Below, one piece after another: positions 41,768 to 50,554 of a DNA stretch of 64,000 bases; within the stretch, counting starts at the first letter, position 1, and each line of letters starts with the position of its first letter. Below the pieces are notes generated by a model. That model did not search any database. It was given only the letters and a program-made list of their open reading frames with translations, and was not told the DNA's origin. The stretch is taken from contig NZ_CP027712.1 in the NCBI RefSeq assembly GCF_003945765.1, forward strand, positions 4,960,001 through 5,024,000, in the 5' to 3' direction. This stretch comes from Pseudomonas chlororaphis subsp. chlororaphis (GTDB taxonomy: Bacteria > Pseudomonadota > Gammaproteobacteria > Pseudomonadales > Pseudomonadaceae). Both the position numbers and the translations under genes were made by a program.

Positions 41768-43861
41768 TCAGTCCGGCGTGCCGTGCACCACGCCTGCGGT
41801 GTTATCCAGCAGGCTCTTGGTAGCGGTTTGCAGGAAAGCTTCCAGCTTGTGCTTCAACTCGGCGGTACGCGGTGCGTCCGGCACCACTTCGGCATGCGGA
41901 TTGGCGCCCAGTTCGTACTGGTAGATCTTCGGCGCCATTTCCTTCTCGCGCGGCAGTACCAGGATCTGGTCGGCGGTGACGATAGCCGTGGTCTGCTCGC
42001 TGCCCGACGGCTTGATCACGCCAAAGCCGGTGTCGCCTTCCGGCAGGTTGAGCAGGTCGCGGCCCCAGCACTGGTGACGCACTTCGCCACCGAGGCGGCC
42101 CATGATGGTCGGCACGATATCGACCTGGGTGCCCACGGTGTGGTTGCGCTGGCCGAATTTTTCCTGGATGCCCGGAGCGATCATCAGCATCGGCACGTTG
42201 AAGCGGCCCAGGTCCATTTCGGTGATCTGGCGCTCGTTGCCAAAACCATGGTCACCCACGATCACGAACAGCGTCTCCTTGAAGTACGGCTCCTTGCGCG
42301 CCTTCTCGAAGAACTGGCCAAGGGCCCAGTCGGAATAGCGCATGGCGGTCAGGTGTTCGTTCAGGCTGCCACGGTCGGTCACCTTCTCCACCGGCAATGG
42401 CGTCGGCAAGGCGTACGGGGTGTGGTTGGACAGGGTCTGCAGCAGGGCATAGAACGGCTTGCCGTTTTCCCGCGCCTTCAACTCTTCCAGGCCACGGTTG
42501 AACATGTCCTGGTCGGATACGCCCCAGGTCGGATCGGAGAACACCGGATCGACGAAGTCGTTGCGACCGACGAAGTTGGTCATGCCCTGGTTGCTGAAGA
42601 AGCCCGACTGGTTGTCCCAGGCGAAATCGCCGTTGTAGACATACACGTCGTCATACTTGCGGGCGCTCAGCACCTGCGGCAGGCCGGACAGCTTGTGGCT
42701 GCCTTCCGGGGTCTGCATCAGGTATTCGAAACCCGGCAGGTTGGGGAAGCAGGCCATGGTGGCGAACATGCCCTGGTGGGTATGGGTGCCGTTGGAGAAG
42801 AAGCGGTCGAACAGCAGGCCTTCCTTGGACAGTTGGTCCAGGTACGGGGTGATATTGCCTGGAGCGCCCAGGGCACCCACCGAGTGACCGGCCATGCTTT
42901 CCATCAGGATCACGACCACGTTCTTGATCGGCAGGGTCTTGTCGGCCGGTGGCGTGTAGTCGCGGCGCACGGCGGCGATATCGGCGTCCACCAGCTTGTC
43001 GTCCGGCATCACCAGCAGGTCGCGCACCACTTGCTGCGCCTCGGGCTGCGGCAGGGTGGCTTTCCAGATATTGCTGCGGTCCTCGCCCATCCGGCTCTTG
43101 GCCGCCTCGACCAGCGACAGCGTGCCGTTGAGGCCCAGCTGGTTGGCGAAGTTCGATTCGGTGGTGTAGACGTCACCCCAGCGCAGTGGCGGGCCCTGGC
43201 GCAGGGTGCCGCGGGCGGCGACCACGCAGACCAGCAGGCAGACCACGAATACGCCGATACGGGCGTACCACGGGGCGACCTGCCGGGTGCCGATGCTGCC
43301 GCCGCTGAACGGGCCACGCGGCCGGGTCGCGCGGTCGGCGCCCTTGAACGCCAGGCTCAGCAGCCAGGTGCCGACCGCCCAGGCCAGCAGGTAGCGCACC
43401 ACCGGGAAGCCGTACCAGAGCATGCTCATCACGGTTTTCGGGTCTTCCTTCACATACTGGAAGACCAGGCCGTTGAGGCGCTGGTGGAACTCGCGGTAGA
43501 AGTCCATCTCCATCAGGCCGAGGAACAGCGCGATGCTCGAAACGATGGTCAGCCAGAAGCGGAAGAAACCGCGAGCCGCCATGGCCCGGGCACTGAACAG
43601 CGCCAGCAGCAGCGGGATGCTGAGGTAGACCACCAGGCGCACATCGAAGCGCAGGCCGTTGGCGAAGGCTTCAAGGAAGGTCGAGGCCGGTGTGTCGAGG
43701 ATCATCTCGCGGTTGTAGACCAGCAGCGCCACGCGCAGCAAAGACAGCATGACCATCATGGCCAGCGCGCAGAGCAGCGTATAAGCCAGATGCGATTTGA
43801 CGGTCGGTTGCAGCAGGCGACTCGAGGCTCGCTGCTGACTCAGGACGTCCGGGTTTGCCAT
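41768..43861 (-). CDS. LTA-synthase-like membrane sulfatase
   Basis: The 697-residue protein has about five membrane helices in residues 25-210, then a periplasmic sulfatase-fold domain. Metal site elements are VVVILMESMAGHSVG and VIVGDHGFGNE, and the nucleophile region is SNGTHTHQGMFATM, where a threonine would carry the phosphoglycerol or phosphoethanolamine. In Gram-negatives such proteins transfer phosphoglycerol or phosphoethanolamine to periplasmic glucans or lipids; the acceptor here is unknown. The start ATG 43861 has a weak ribosome site. It ends in a shared terminator. Confidence 0.9.
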   Translation of the reverse strand: MANPDVLSQQRASSRLLQPTVKSHLAYTLLCALAMMVMLSLLRVALLVYNREMILDTPASTFLEAFANGLRFDVRLVVYLSIPLLLALFSARAMAARGFFRFWLTIVSSIALFLGLMEMDFYREFHQRLNGLVFQYVKEDPKTVMSMLWYGFPVVRYLLAWAVGTWLLSLAFKGADRATRPRGPFSGGSIGTRQVAPWYARIGVFVVCLLVCVVAARGTLRQGPPLRWGDVYTTESNFANQLGLNGTLSLVEAAKSRMGEDRSNIWKATLPQPEAQQVVRDLLVMPDDKLVDADIAAVRRDYTPPADKTLPIKNVVVILMESMAGHSVGALGAPGNITPYLDQLSKEGLLFDRFFSNGTHTHQGMFATMACFPNLPGFEYLMQTPEGSHKLSGLPQVLSARKYDDVYVYNGDFAWDNQSGFFSNQGMTNFVGRNDFVDPVFSDPTWGVSDQDMFNRGLEELKARENGKPFYALLQTLSNHTPYALPTPLPVEKVTDRGSLNEHLTAMRYSDWALGQFFEKARKEPYFKETLFVIVGDHGFGNERQITEMDLGRFNVPMLMIAPGIQEKFGQRNHTVGTQVDIVPTIMGRLGGEVRHQCWGRDLLNLPEGDTGFGVIKPSGSEQTTAIVTADQILVLPREKEMAPKIYQYELGANPHAEVVPDAPRTAELKHKLEAFLQTATKSLLDNTAGVVHGTPD

Positions 43862-44183
43862 ATCGTTTTAGGACCCAATGGAAGTTGAAGTTGCGAAAAG
43901 AATGCAGCTGCGCTTTGCCCTCTTGTAGCCATTCAGGGCTGGGGGGATGGCGCGGTGCGCAAATGTTGCACGATCAGCAGCGGCATTGCCATTGATTACT
44001 GGCAGGCGCCCTCCCCTGGCCGGCAATGGCCCAGAGCCAGGGATCGCAATCGGAGATCGCACGGGAGCAGCGGAAAAACAGCGCTGGAGAATTGTCATGG
44101 AGACTTTGTGAAAATTTCGTGCAGCGCATATTTGGTCACATAAAAAAGGGCCTGGCGGCCCCTTTTGAACCTCACGCCAGCCT
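43862..44183. promoter_or_regulatory. Upstream region of the sulfatase gene
   Basis: A 322-base gap. It holds a terminator for the upstream PLDc_N gene at its right end and should carry the sulfatase promoter. No clear -10/-35 pair was found. Confidence 0.35.
44142..44166 (-). terminator. Terminator of the PLDc_N gene
   Basis: AAAAAGGGCC and GGCCCCTTTT form a stem with one bulged C around TGGC; on the minus strand it is followed by a T run. It lies 18 bases past the stop. Confidence 0.8.
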
Positions 44184-44375
44184 TCAGAGCCGTACGTTGC
44201 CTCGCGGCCCGGCAATCGCCCAGATGATCAGGCCCAGCACCGGCAACAGGATGATCAGCAACACCCAGAGGATTTTCATCCCGGTTTCGGCACTGCTTTT
44301 AAGTACATTGATGATCGCCCAGATGTCCAGCGCGAGGATAATCAGTCCAACCAGCGTATTGAAAGTGGAACCCAT
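44184..44375 (-). CDS. PLDc_N-domain small membrane protein
   Basis: The 63-residue protein has two hydrophobic helices with a short polar turn: MGSTFNTLVGLIILALDIW, then VLKSSAETGMKILWVLLIILLPVLGLIIW and the ending AIAGPRGNVRL. This matches the cardiolipin synthase N-terminal domain family (PLDc_N) found as free small proteins. Function is unknown. GGAG lies before ATG 44375; an in-frame ATG at 44405 lacks one. Confidence 0.88.
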   Translation of the reverse strand: MGSTFNTLVGLIILALDIWAIINVLKSSAETGMKILWVLLIILLPVLGLIIWAIAGPRGNVRL

Positions 44376-44471
44376 GGTGTCGCTCCTAAATGAGGGCTTG
44401 CCCACTTAGGATAGTCGGCCGGCAGCGGGGTTCCTTTTTATTGCCTGCGCGGTCGGCCTGTGGCCCGCGGC

Positions 44472-45002
44472 TCAGACGTGAACCGCGACCTTGAGCGCTT
44501 CCAGGGACGGCGCGGCGGCAATGCCGGCTTCGGCGCACAGCTGCAGCACCCGCGGCACGTCGTTGCCGTAGACCAGCACCACTTGCAGCTCGTCGTCCAG
44601 CAACTGGCTGAAGTTCATCAGCACGTAACCGCCGTTTTCCGGGTTCATGCTGCCCATCTGGATCTGGATGCGGTTGAGCGCGGTCAGGGCCTCGGTCTTG
44701 GCCAGTTGCTTGGGCTTGATATTGAACGCCACGCCCGGGCCGAAAGACGCGACGATCTGCGCGAACAGGTCCATGTAGGTGTCGGCCTGGAACAGCACGG
44801 TGTCCGGCAGGCTGCCGACCACCACCCATTCGCCCAGCGGGATCGGGAAGCTGTCGTCGTAGTTGATGTCCGGATTGGCGGCCAGGAAAGCCTGGGGATC
44901 GGCGTAGGCCTGGGCGGCCTCATCGGCGATCCGCAGGATTTCTTCTTCGCCCATGCAGCCGGAGCTGATTTTTGTGATGAGTTCTGCGAGGACGTTTTTC
45001 AT
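44472..45002 (-). CDS. Conserved hypothetical protein
   Basis: The 176-residue soluble protein begins MKNVLAELITKISSGCMGEEE and has a middle block with LGEWVVVGSLPDTVLFQADTY and the tail LVYGNDVPRVLQLC. No signal peptide or membrane helix is seen. AGGATT precedes ATG 45002. I do not recognise a family with known function. It stands between the PLDc_N gene and the ankyrin gene on the same strand, 113 bases from the latter. Confidence 0.75.
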   Translation of the reverse strand: MKNVLAELITKISSGCMGEEEILRIADEAAQAYADPQAFLAANPDINYDDSFPIPLGEWVVVGSLPDTVLFQADTYMDLFAQIVASFGPGVAFNIKPKQLAKTEALTALNRIQIQMGSMNPENGGYVLMNFSQLLDDELQVVLVYGNDVPRVLQLCAEAGIAAAPSLEALKVAVHV

Positions 45003-45115
45003 GGGCGAATCCTGTTACGGGTCAATGGCGGGCGCGCAGGATAGCCTAACCCGGCCCGCGAACCTACCGCCGCGACCCAGGCATGGCCCTGGCCCGACGG
45101 TATGCGCCGTTCAGC

Positions 45116-45634
45116 TCAGCCCAGCAACTTCTGCAATTGCGCGGTGGTGTCGACGGCGCCCATGGTCTTCGCCGCGTCCAGTGCGCTCACGCCATTGGCG
45201 TCGGTGGCCCGCGGGTTGGCGCCCTTGCCGATGAGGTAGTCGACGATTTCCGTGCGATTGAACATCGCCGCCATCATCAGCGCGGTACGCCCGTCGAAGG
45301 ACGAGCCTTCCACCTCGGCACCGCCCTCCACCAACGCCTTGACCACCGCCAGGTCGCCCTTGAAGGCCGCGCCGGCGATCGGGCTCTGGCCGTTGTTGTT
45401 ACGGATCTCGGGGTCGGCCTTGTGCTTGAGCAGCACCTGCACCGCGTCCACATGCCCGTAGTAGCTGGCCAGCATCAGTAGGGTGTCGCCCTTGTGATTG
45501 CGCAGGTTGACCGGCAGACCGCTGCTCGCCAGCTTGTCGAGCATCTGGGCGTCGCCTTGACGGGCGACGTTGAAGACCTGCTCGGTAAACTCGGCGGCTT
45601 CTTCTGCGGTCATCTGGCGGCTTTTGTCTGACAT
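45116..45634 (-). CDS. Ankyrin repeat protein
   Basis: The 172-residue protein consists of about four ankyrin repeats after an N-terminal helix (TAEEAAEFTEQVFNVARQGD). Repeat signatures include GDTLLMLASYYGHVDAVQVLL, NGQSPIAGAAFKGDLAVVKALV and GRTALMMAAMFNRTEIVDYLI. These mediate protein binding. There is no signal peptide, unlike periplasmic AnkB of pseudomonads, and no catalase gene beside it. ATG 45634 is chosen since GGAG is eight bases upstream; an ATG at 45646 is less likely. Confidence 0.9.
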   Translation of the reverse strand: MSDKSRQMTAEEAAEFTEQVFNVARQGDAQMLDKLASSGLPVNLRNHKGDTLLMLASYYGHVDAVQVLLKHKADPEIRNNNGQSPIAGAAFKGDLAVVKALVEGGAEVEGSSFDGRTALMMAAMFNRTEIVDYLIGKGANPRATDANGVSALDAAKTMGAVDTTAQLQKLLG

Positions 45635-45731
45635 CGGGAACTCCACTTTCGGCCAATCGGAAAGCCGCTAGTGTCCCCAAGCGGCTCCCGCCCTGTCATC
45701 CCTTTTTTCTCAAGAGCGGCCATAGCCAGAA

Positions 45732-47564
45732 TCAATAACGGTGCCGACCGGCACAAATATCCGCCAGGACCGCCTCCGTCACCCGGACATAGGTCGCCGA
45801 ACCCGGCAACCAAGCGTATACCGGGTCGCCGCCGGTTTTCGACGGGTCGAAGGCTTCTTCCTTGAGCCGGGTCTTCTGGTACTTGAAGGTGCCGGTGGTC
45901 TCCATCTTCACCTTGACCCGCAGGAACAGCGGCACCGCGTAGCCCGGCAGATGCTCGCGGGCGAACTGCAACAGCTCGGTGAAATCCAGGGTCGCCAGGG
46001 ATTCGGCCGGGGTGATCGCCGCCATCCCGGCACGACCGTTGGTGTTGTGCACCTCCACGCCATAGGCCACCGCCTCGGCGACCTGCGGATGTTGCAAGAG
46101 GATGTTCTCCACCTCGGTGGTGGAGACGTTTTCGCCCTTCCAGCGATAGGTATCGCCCAGGCGATCGATGAACTGCGCATGGCCAAAACCGATATCGCGC
46201 AGCAGGTCGCCGGTATTGAAGTAACGGTCGCCCTTCTCGAACACGTCGGTGAGGATCACCTTCAGGTTCTTTTCCGGCTCGGTATAGCCGTCCAGCGGTG
46301 CCTTGTCGTCGATCTTCGCCAGCAGCAGGCCTTGCCCACCCTTGGCGACCTTCTGCATGAAGCCGGAACCGTTGCGGATCGGCGCGCAGGTGTCGTGGGC
46401 ATACTCCACCAGCGCCCAGGGCGCCAGGGAAAAGCCCACGGTATTGTCGAAGTTGAGCACGTTGGTAAAGCCGATATTGCCGTCGCTGGCGGCATACAGC
46501 TCACAGATATGCTCGATGCCGAAACGCTGCTTGAACGGCCCCCACACGCCGGGGCGCAGGCCGTTGCCGACCATCTTCACCACGCTGTTGTCACGGTCGT
46601 GCTCGCAGGCAGGCTGGTCAACCAGGTAACGGCACAGCTCGCCCACATAACCAATGGTGGTGGCCTTGAACCGGCGGGCGTCTTCCCAGAACCGGCTGGC
46701 GCTGAACTTGCGGCGAATGGCGAAGCCCGAGGCGCCGCTGATGGCCGAGCCCCAGCACACGCACAACCCGGTGGCGTGATACAGCGGCAAGGTGCAGTAC
46801 AGGATATCGGCCGGCTGCATGTCGAGGGCGATCATGCCGAAGCTGGCCGAGCTGCGCATCCAGCGGCCGTGCTTGAAAATACCGGCCTTGGGCAGCCCGG
46901 TGGTGCCGGAGGTGTAGATATAGAAGCACGGATCGTCGAGGTAGATCCGCGCGGTACTTGGTGGGTTGGACGATTCACTGGCGGCGCTGGCGGTCATCAG
47001 GTCGATGCAACCGGCAGGCGTTGGCCCGGACGCCACATCCGGATCGGCGACGAACCAGGTGCGCGCCTCGTCGATGGCGACCTGATCGCGAATCGCCGAG
47101 TAGGCATCCAGCAGTTCGCCGCCGACGATCATCGCTACCGGCTTCACCAGGTTCACGCTGTGCACCAGCACACTGCCGGTCTGCGCGGTATTGAGCATGG
47201 CGCAGATGCCGCCGAGCTTGGCCACCGCCAGCACGCTCACCAGCAACTCGGGACGGTTCTCGACGAAGATCGCCACCACGTCGCCCTTGCCGATGCCCTG
47301 GCTCGCCAGGTAATGGGCGATCCGGTTGGCCCACTGGTTGGCCTGTGCATAACTCAACACCCGGTCGCCGTACAGCAGCGCCGGGCCGTCGGGGTTGCGT
47401 TGGGTGGCCTGCTCGAAGGTCCAGCCCAGCCCGCAGGGCTGATCGGCGCGCTTGACGTTGGCTATCTGCATGCCCTTGATGACCCGCGGCAACGCCCGGG
47501 CGATGGAGGGCAACTTCCGTAGCATCATGCCCCAGGTGATCATGTCGTGCTGATGAGTGCTCAT
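45732..47564 (-). CDS. Long-chain acyl-CoA synthetase (FATP type)
   Basis: The 610-residue adenylate-forming enzyme activates fatty acids to acyl-CoA. The AMP-binding motif is YTSGTTGLPKAGIF, and the C-terminal DRLGDTYRWKGENVSTTEVE holds the hinge and lysine region. It resembles very-long-chain/FATP-like synthetases (long-chain-acyl-CoA synthetase in pseudomonads) more than FadD. AGGA is eight bases before ATG 47564. It stands alone on the minus strand. Chain-length preference is unknown. Confidence 0.9.
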   Translation of the reverse strand: MSTHQHDMITWGMMLRKLPSIARALPRVIKGMQIANVKRADQPCGLGWTFEQATQRNPDGPALLYGDRVLSYAQANQWANRIAHYLASQGIGKGDVVAIFVENRPELLVSVLAVAKLGGICAMLNTAQTGSVLVHSVNLVKPVAMIVGGELLDAYSAIRDQVAIDEARTWFVADPDVASGPTPAGCIDLMTASAASESSNPPSTARIYLDDPCFYIYTSGTTGLPKAGIFKHGRWMRSSASFGMIALDMQPADILYCTLPLYHATGLCVCWGSAISGASGFAIRRKFSASRFWEDARRFKATTIGYVGELCRYLVDQPACEHDRDNSVVKMVGNGLRPGVWGPFKQRFGIEHICELYAASDGNIGFTNVLNFDNTVGFSLAPWALVEYAHDTCAPIRNGSGFMQKVAKGGQGLLLAKIDDKAPLDGYTEPEKNLKVILTDVFEKGDRYFNTGDLLRDIGFGHAQFIDRLGDTYRWKGENVSTTEVENILLQHPQVAEAVAYGVEVHNTNGRAGMAAITPAESLATLDFTELLQFAREHLPGYAVPLFLRVKVKMETTGTFKYQKTRLKEEAFDPSKTGGDPVYAWLPGSATYVRVTEAVLADICAGRHRY

Positions 47565-48222
47565 GACGGTTCCTGTTCGACGCAAAAGGATCCTGCACGG
47601 GGCCAGGCCGGGCAGGCGGACAAGGGTCGATGGGGCTATTCAGCTGGGGCCCGAGGGCGGGCCGCGACGGCAAACAGGAGAAACAGGGGGCGTGCTATTG
47701 GCAGTAACGCAGAGCATGGCGTTCATGGATGACGTCCTATTTTCTTATTATCAGGCGCCCATGATCCAAGGGATCACGGCGCATGACTGTCCATGTCGGT
47801 GAAACGTCTGATTGACCTGTACAGCCCGGAACATCAGGGTTTTGGCTTGTGCAAAGAGTCTGCGCCAAGCTTGTCACTGGCAAAAAAATACGTCAGCGCT
47901 TCCTGGCCTGTACATGGAGTTTTTGCAAAGTTTTGTATCTCCTCCGCGCCGCCAGGTGCCTCGCGCTTGAGGGCCGGGCTTGCCGGCTGAATCTTTTGCG
48001 TGAACCGGCAGTCACAGCGTTACGCCCCTACCCTTGCCCAGGCCTGCGATCTCGCAAAATGCAGGATGCACGATAGCCATTCATGCAAATTGCACGGACA
48101 CGCAAACGGCGAATTTTTATAACAATATGATTTATAACGATTTTTATAAAAATTGAGACTGGCACAATCGCTGCACCTATCACTCCAGGTTTGCCATTCA
48201 AGAACCAATGGAGCTGATAGAC
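47565..48222. promoter_or_regulatory. 658-base intergenic region with palindromes
   Basis: No gene seen. It contains the acyl-CoA synthetase upstream region on the left (with TGATCC-AAG-GGATCA at 47762-47776) and, on the right, the sigma-54 promoter of the DUF3509 gene with an 11-bp palindrome TGCAAATTGCA (48084-48094) and an AT-rich inverted repeat AATTTTTATAA / TTATAAAAATT (48112-48122, 48144-48154). Confidence 0.7.
48161..48174 (+). promoter_or_regulatory. Sigma-54 (RpoN) promoter
   Basis: TGGCAC-N5-CTGCA starting at 48160 gives the GG at 48161-48162 and the GC at 48173-48174 with exactly ten bases between, the invariant -24/-12 spacing of RpoN promoters. It lies 49 bases before the start codon of the DUF3509 gene. 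Confidence 0.85.
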
Positions 48223-48501
48223 ATGAGCCTGATCCAAGAAAAATTCGCTTCCCTGTTCTCCAACTACGAAGTGACCACTCAGCCACGGCCCGATGGCGGC
48301 ATCCTGCTGACGCTGCGTAACAGCGAAGGTAAACAGCTCAAGCGCTCGATCTCTTATGCGCAGTTACATGCGGGCGATCAGTTGTCATGGGTGATCAGCG
48401 CGTTGCGTCGCGACCTGGCCGAACAGGCCAGCGAATTGCCACAGATTTCCCTGCTGCAAAGCCAGAACCGTTTTGCCCTGCCGTCGTATCACTCGCTTTA
48501 A
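48223..48501 (+). CDS. DUF3509 family protein
   Basis: The 92-residue soluble protein begins MSLIQEKFASLFSNYEVTTQ and includes GGILLTLRNSEGKQLKRSIS and VISALRRDLAEQ. DUF3509 proteins are almost limited to Pseudomonas, occur in several copies per genome, and have no known function. GGAG is nine bases before ATG 48223; an ATG at 48208 precedes this site and is rejected. A sigma-54 promoter lies just upstream, so the gene should need an enhancer-binding protein and respond to nitrogen, carbon or motility signals. Confidence 0.88.
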   Translation: MSLIQEKFASLFSNYEVTTQPRPDGGILLTLRNSEGKQLKRSISYAQLHAGDQLSWVISALRRDLAEQASELPQISLLQSQNRFALPSYHSL

Positions 48502-48557
48502 ATCCGCACCGCCGCGGATTCGCGATGATCACCGGCAACTGGATAACAGATAACCCC

Positions 48558-48596
48558 AATCAGGCCGTGCCAGCCTTGCGCTGACACGGCCTGATT
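48558..48596. terminator. Long hairpin between DUF3509 gene and mtnC
   Basis: AATCAGGCCGTG (48558-48569) pairs with CACGGCCTGATT (48585-48596); an inner CAGC/GCTG extends it. It lies between convergent genes and could stop transcription from both sides, though T runs are weak. Confidence 0.75.
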
Positions 48597-48600
48597 GCTT

Positions 48601-49284
48601 TCAGAAACCCTGCGGATCGATATCGGCGAAGCTCGCTACATTCGCATGCCCCGCCAATACCCCGCCTTCGCGCACCAGGCCGCAGGTGGCCAGGCCGGCG
48701 GACCGGGCCGCATCCAGCTCCTGGACGATATCGGACAAAAAGAGAATCTGCCCGGGTGCACAGCCGATGGCCTGGGTAATGCGCTGGTAAGACTGCACTT
48801 CCCGTTTCGGCCCCGAGGTGGTGTCAAAAAAACCGCTGAACAGCGGCGACAGGTCCCCGGCAGTTGAGCAACCGAAAATCAGCTTCTGCGCTTGGATCGA
48901 GCCCGACGAATAGACATACAACCGATATCCAGCCTGATGCCAGTGCTGCAACGCCGCCACCGCATCCGGGTAGACATGGCCCTTGAGCTGTCCGGCCCGG
49001 TACCCCTGCTCCCAGACCATGCCTTGCAGCGCCTTGAGTGGCGTGGACTTGCGATCTTCCGCGATCCAGCCCAACAGAATCCCGATCACCCGCTCGACGT
49101 CCGCCGCCGGCTCGCCGCTGGCCTCGCGCACCGCCTGCAACTGCTCGGCAACGTCGGCCCGGCTGGCGTGCTTGCGCACGAAGTCCGGCAGGTGCCGCAC
49201 CGCGTAGGGGAACAGCACCTCGAAGACAAAGCTCACCGCGCTGGTGGTGCCTTCGATGTCGGTGAGAATGACCTTGATCGGCAT
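48601..49284 (-). CDS. mtnC: Acireductone synthase (enolase-phosphatase E1)
   Basis: The 227-residue HAD enzyme both enolises and dephosphorylates 2,3-diketo-5-methylthiopentyl-1-phosphate in methionine salvage. The nucleophile motif is [13 protein letters not shown] with Asp9 and Glu11 typical of MtnC. Later [10 protein letters not shown] and [13 protein letters not shown] match HAD motifs III/IV. GGAGGATT precedes ATG 49284 and overlaps the end of mtnD, so translation is coupled. It is the last gene of the mtnB-mtnD-mtnC string. Confidence 0.95.
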   Translation of the reverse strand: MPIKVILTDIEGTTSAVSFVFEVLFPYAVRHLPDFVRKHASRADVAEQLQAVREASGEPAADVERVIGILLGWIAEDRKSTPLKALQGMVWEQGYRAGQLKGHVYPDAVAALQHWHQAGYRLYVYSSGSIQAQKLIFGCSTAGDLSPLFSGFFDTTSGPKREVQSYQRITQAIGCAPGQILFLSDIVQELDAARSAGLATCGLVREGGVLAGHANVASFADIDPQGF

Positions 49285-49288
49285 CCGC

Positions 49289-49834
49289 TCAATCCTCCAG
49301 AAGCGGGAACTGGCTGGCGATATCGGAACCAGTGAAGTTGGCGACCCAGCCTTGCGGGTTGTTGAACATGCGGATCGCCACCAGGTATGGGTTCTCGCCC
49401 ATGTCGAACCAGTGCGCGGTACCGGCCGGCACCGAGATCAGGTCGTTCTTCTCGCAGAGCACGGCATACACGTAGTCGCCGATATGCAGGCTGAACAGGC
49501 CGCGGCCGGCGACAAAAAAGCGCACCTCGTCCTCGGCATGCCGGTGTTCGTCGAGGAACTTGGCGCGCAGCTCGGCCTTCTGCGGGTGATCGCCATTGAG
49601 GCTGATCACATCGACGGTGATGTAGCCGCGCTCGGTCATCAGGCGGTCGATCTGTTCCTGGTAGGCGCCTATCACTTCCTCCTGGCTGGCGCCCGGCTGG
49701 ATCCTGGTGGCGGCTTGCCAGCGATCGAAACGCACGCCCTGCTCGGCCAGGGTCGCGGCGATATCGTCGAAATGGGTCAGCACCTTGTTCGGCAGGTCCG
49801 GGCTGGATACGTGGTAAACGGACAGGCTGCTCAT
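49289..49834 (-). CDS. mtnD: Acireductone dioxygenase
   Basis: The 181-residue cupin uses Fe2+ (or Ni2+) and oxygen to cleave acireductone to 2-keto-4-methylthiobutyrate and formate (or, with nickel, off-pathway products). The metal ligands are in [14 protein letters not shown] (His, His, Glu) and [10 protein letters not shown] (His). GAGGAATT precedes ATG 49834. It lies between mtnB (99 bases upstream) and mtnC (four bases downstream). Confidence 0.96.
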   Translation of the reverse strand: MSSLSVYHVSSPDLPNKVLTHFDDIAATLAEQGVRFDRWQAATRIQPGASQEEVIGAYQEQIDRLMTERGYITVDVISLNGDHPQKAELRAKFLDEHRHAEDEVRFFVAGRGLFSLHIGDYVYAVLCEKNDLISVPAGTAHWFDMGENPYLVAIRMFNNPQGWVANFTGSDIASQFPLLED

Positions 49835-49933
49835 CTTGGCAATTCCTCGTTATCGGCAGTGCCTTGCGGCTTTTTCCAGGCCGGTCAGGCAGTGCATATC
49901 ATCAGGCGCTGGCTACTTCAGTCGAAGCAAGCC

Positions 49934-50554
49934 TTAACGGTTTAACAGGGCGCGAGTCTGCAACTCGCACTCGAACAGAAACTCGAAGGCCTCGATCTGG
50001 CGCTGCGCGTCACTCATGCGCGCGCCCCAGGTGTAGAGGCCATGACCGCGAATCAGGTAGCCGACGCAATCGGCATGGGCGTCGAGCCAGGGCTGGATCT
50101 TGGTCGCCAGCCGGGCGATGTCCTGGTCGTTGTCGAAAATCGGCACGCGCACCCGCGACTCGTGGCTGGCAATGCCGGTAAACGCCTTTTGCAGCTCGTA
50201 ACCCTCGAACTCGATGAAGTCCTCGGCGGTCAGGCGTGACAGCACCGTGGCATTCACCGAGTGGGTATGCAACACAGCGCCGATCTGCGGGTTCCAGCGG
50301 TACAGCTGGGTGTGCAACAGGGTTTCGGCCGAGGGCTTTTTGCCCGGCTCCAGGCTGTTGCCCGACAAGTCGGTGGCCAGCACGTCATCCAGGCCCAACT
50401 GGCCTTTGTGCTTGCCCGAAACCGTGAGCAATAGCGCGCTCGGCGACAGGCGCGTGGAATAGTTGCTGCTGGTGGCCGGGGACCAGCCGCGGGCATACAG
50501 AAAGCGTCCGACCTCGATGATGTCCTGTGCCAGCTGTTCGCGAGTAAGGCTCAT
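49934..50554 (-). CDS. mtnB: Methylthioribulose-1-phosphate dehydratase
   Basis: The 206-residue class II aldolase-fold enzyme dehydrates 5-methylthioribulose-1-phosphate to the diketone acted on by MtnC. Zinc ligands are in GAVLHTHSVNATVLS and GHGLYTWG, with the N-terminal YARGWSPATSSNYS substrate loop. GAGGAGAGG precedes ATG 50554. Its ATG overlaps the MFS stop (ATGA, four bases). Substrate comes from MtnA, encoded at 12.9 kb. Confidence 0.96.
   Translation of the reverse strand: MSLTREQLAQDIIEVGRFLYARGWSPATSSNYSTRLSPSALLLTVSGKHKGQLGLDDVLATDLSGNSLEPGKKPSAETLLHTQLYRWNPQIGAVLHTHSVNATVLSRLTAEDFIEFEGYELQKAFTGIASHESRVRVPIFDNDQDIARLATKIQPWLDAHADCVGYLIRGHGLYTWGARMSDAQRQIEAFEFLFECELQTRALLNR

Noticed and set aside
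41783..43888. 701-residue plus-strand open frame opposite the sulfatase gene
   Set aside because: Sulfatase motifs are on the minus strand; the plus frame has glutamine/histidine-rich shadow composition.
47565..48082. Possible small gene in the gap after the acyl-CoA synthetase
   Set aside because: Short open frames exist but none has a ribosome site and recognisable protein character.
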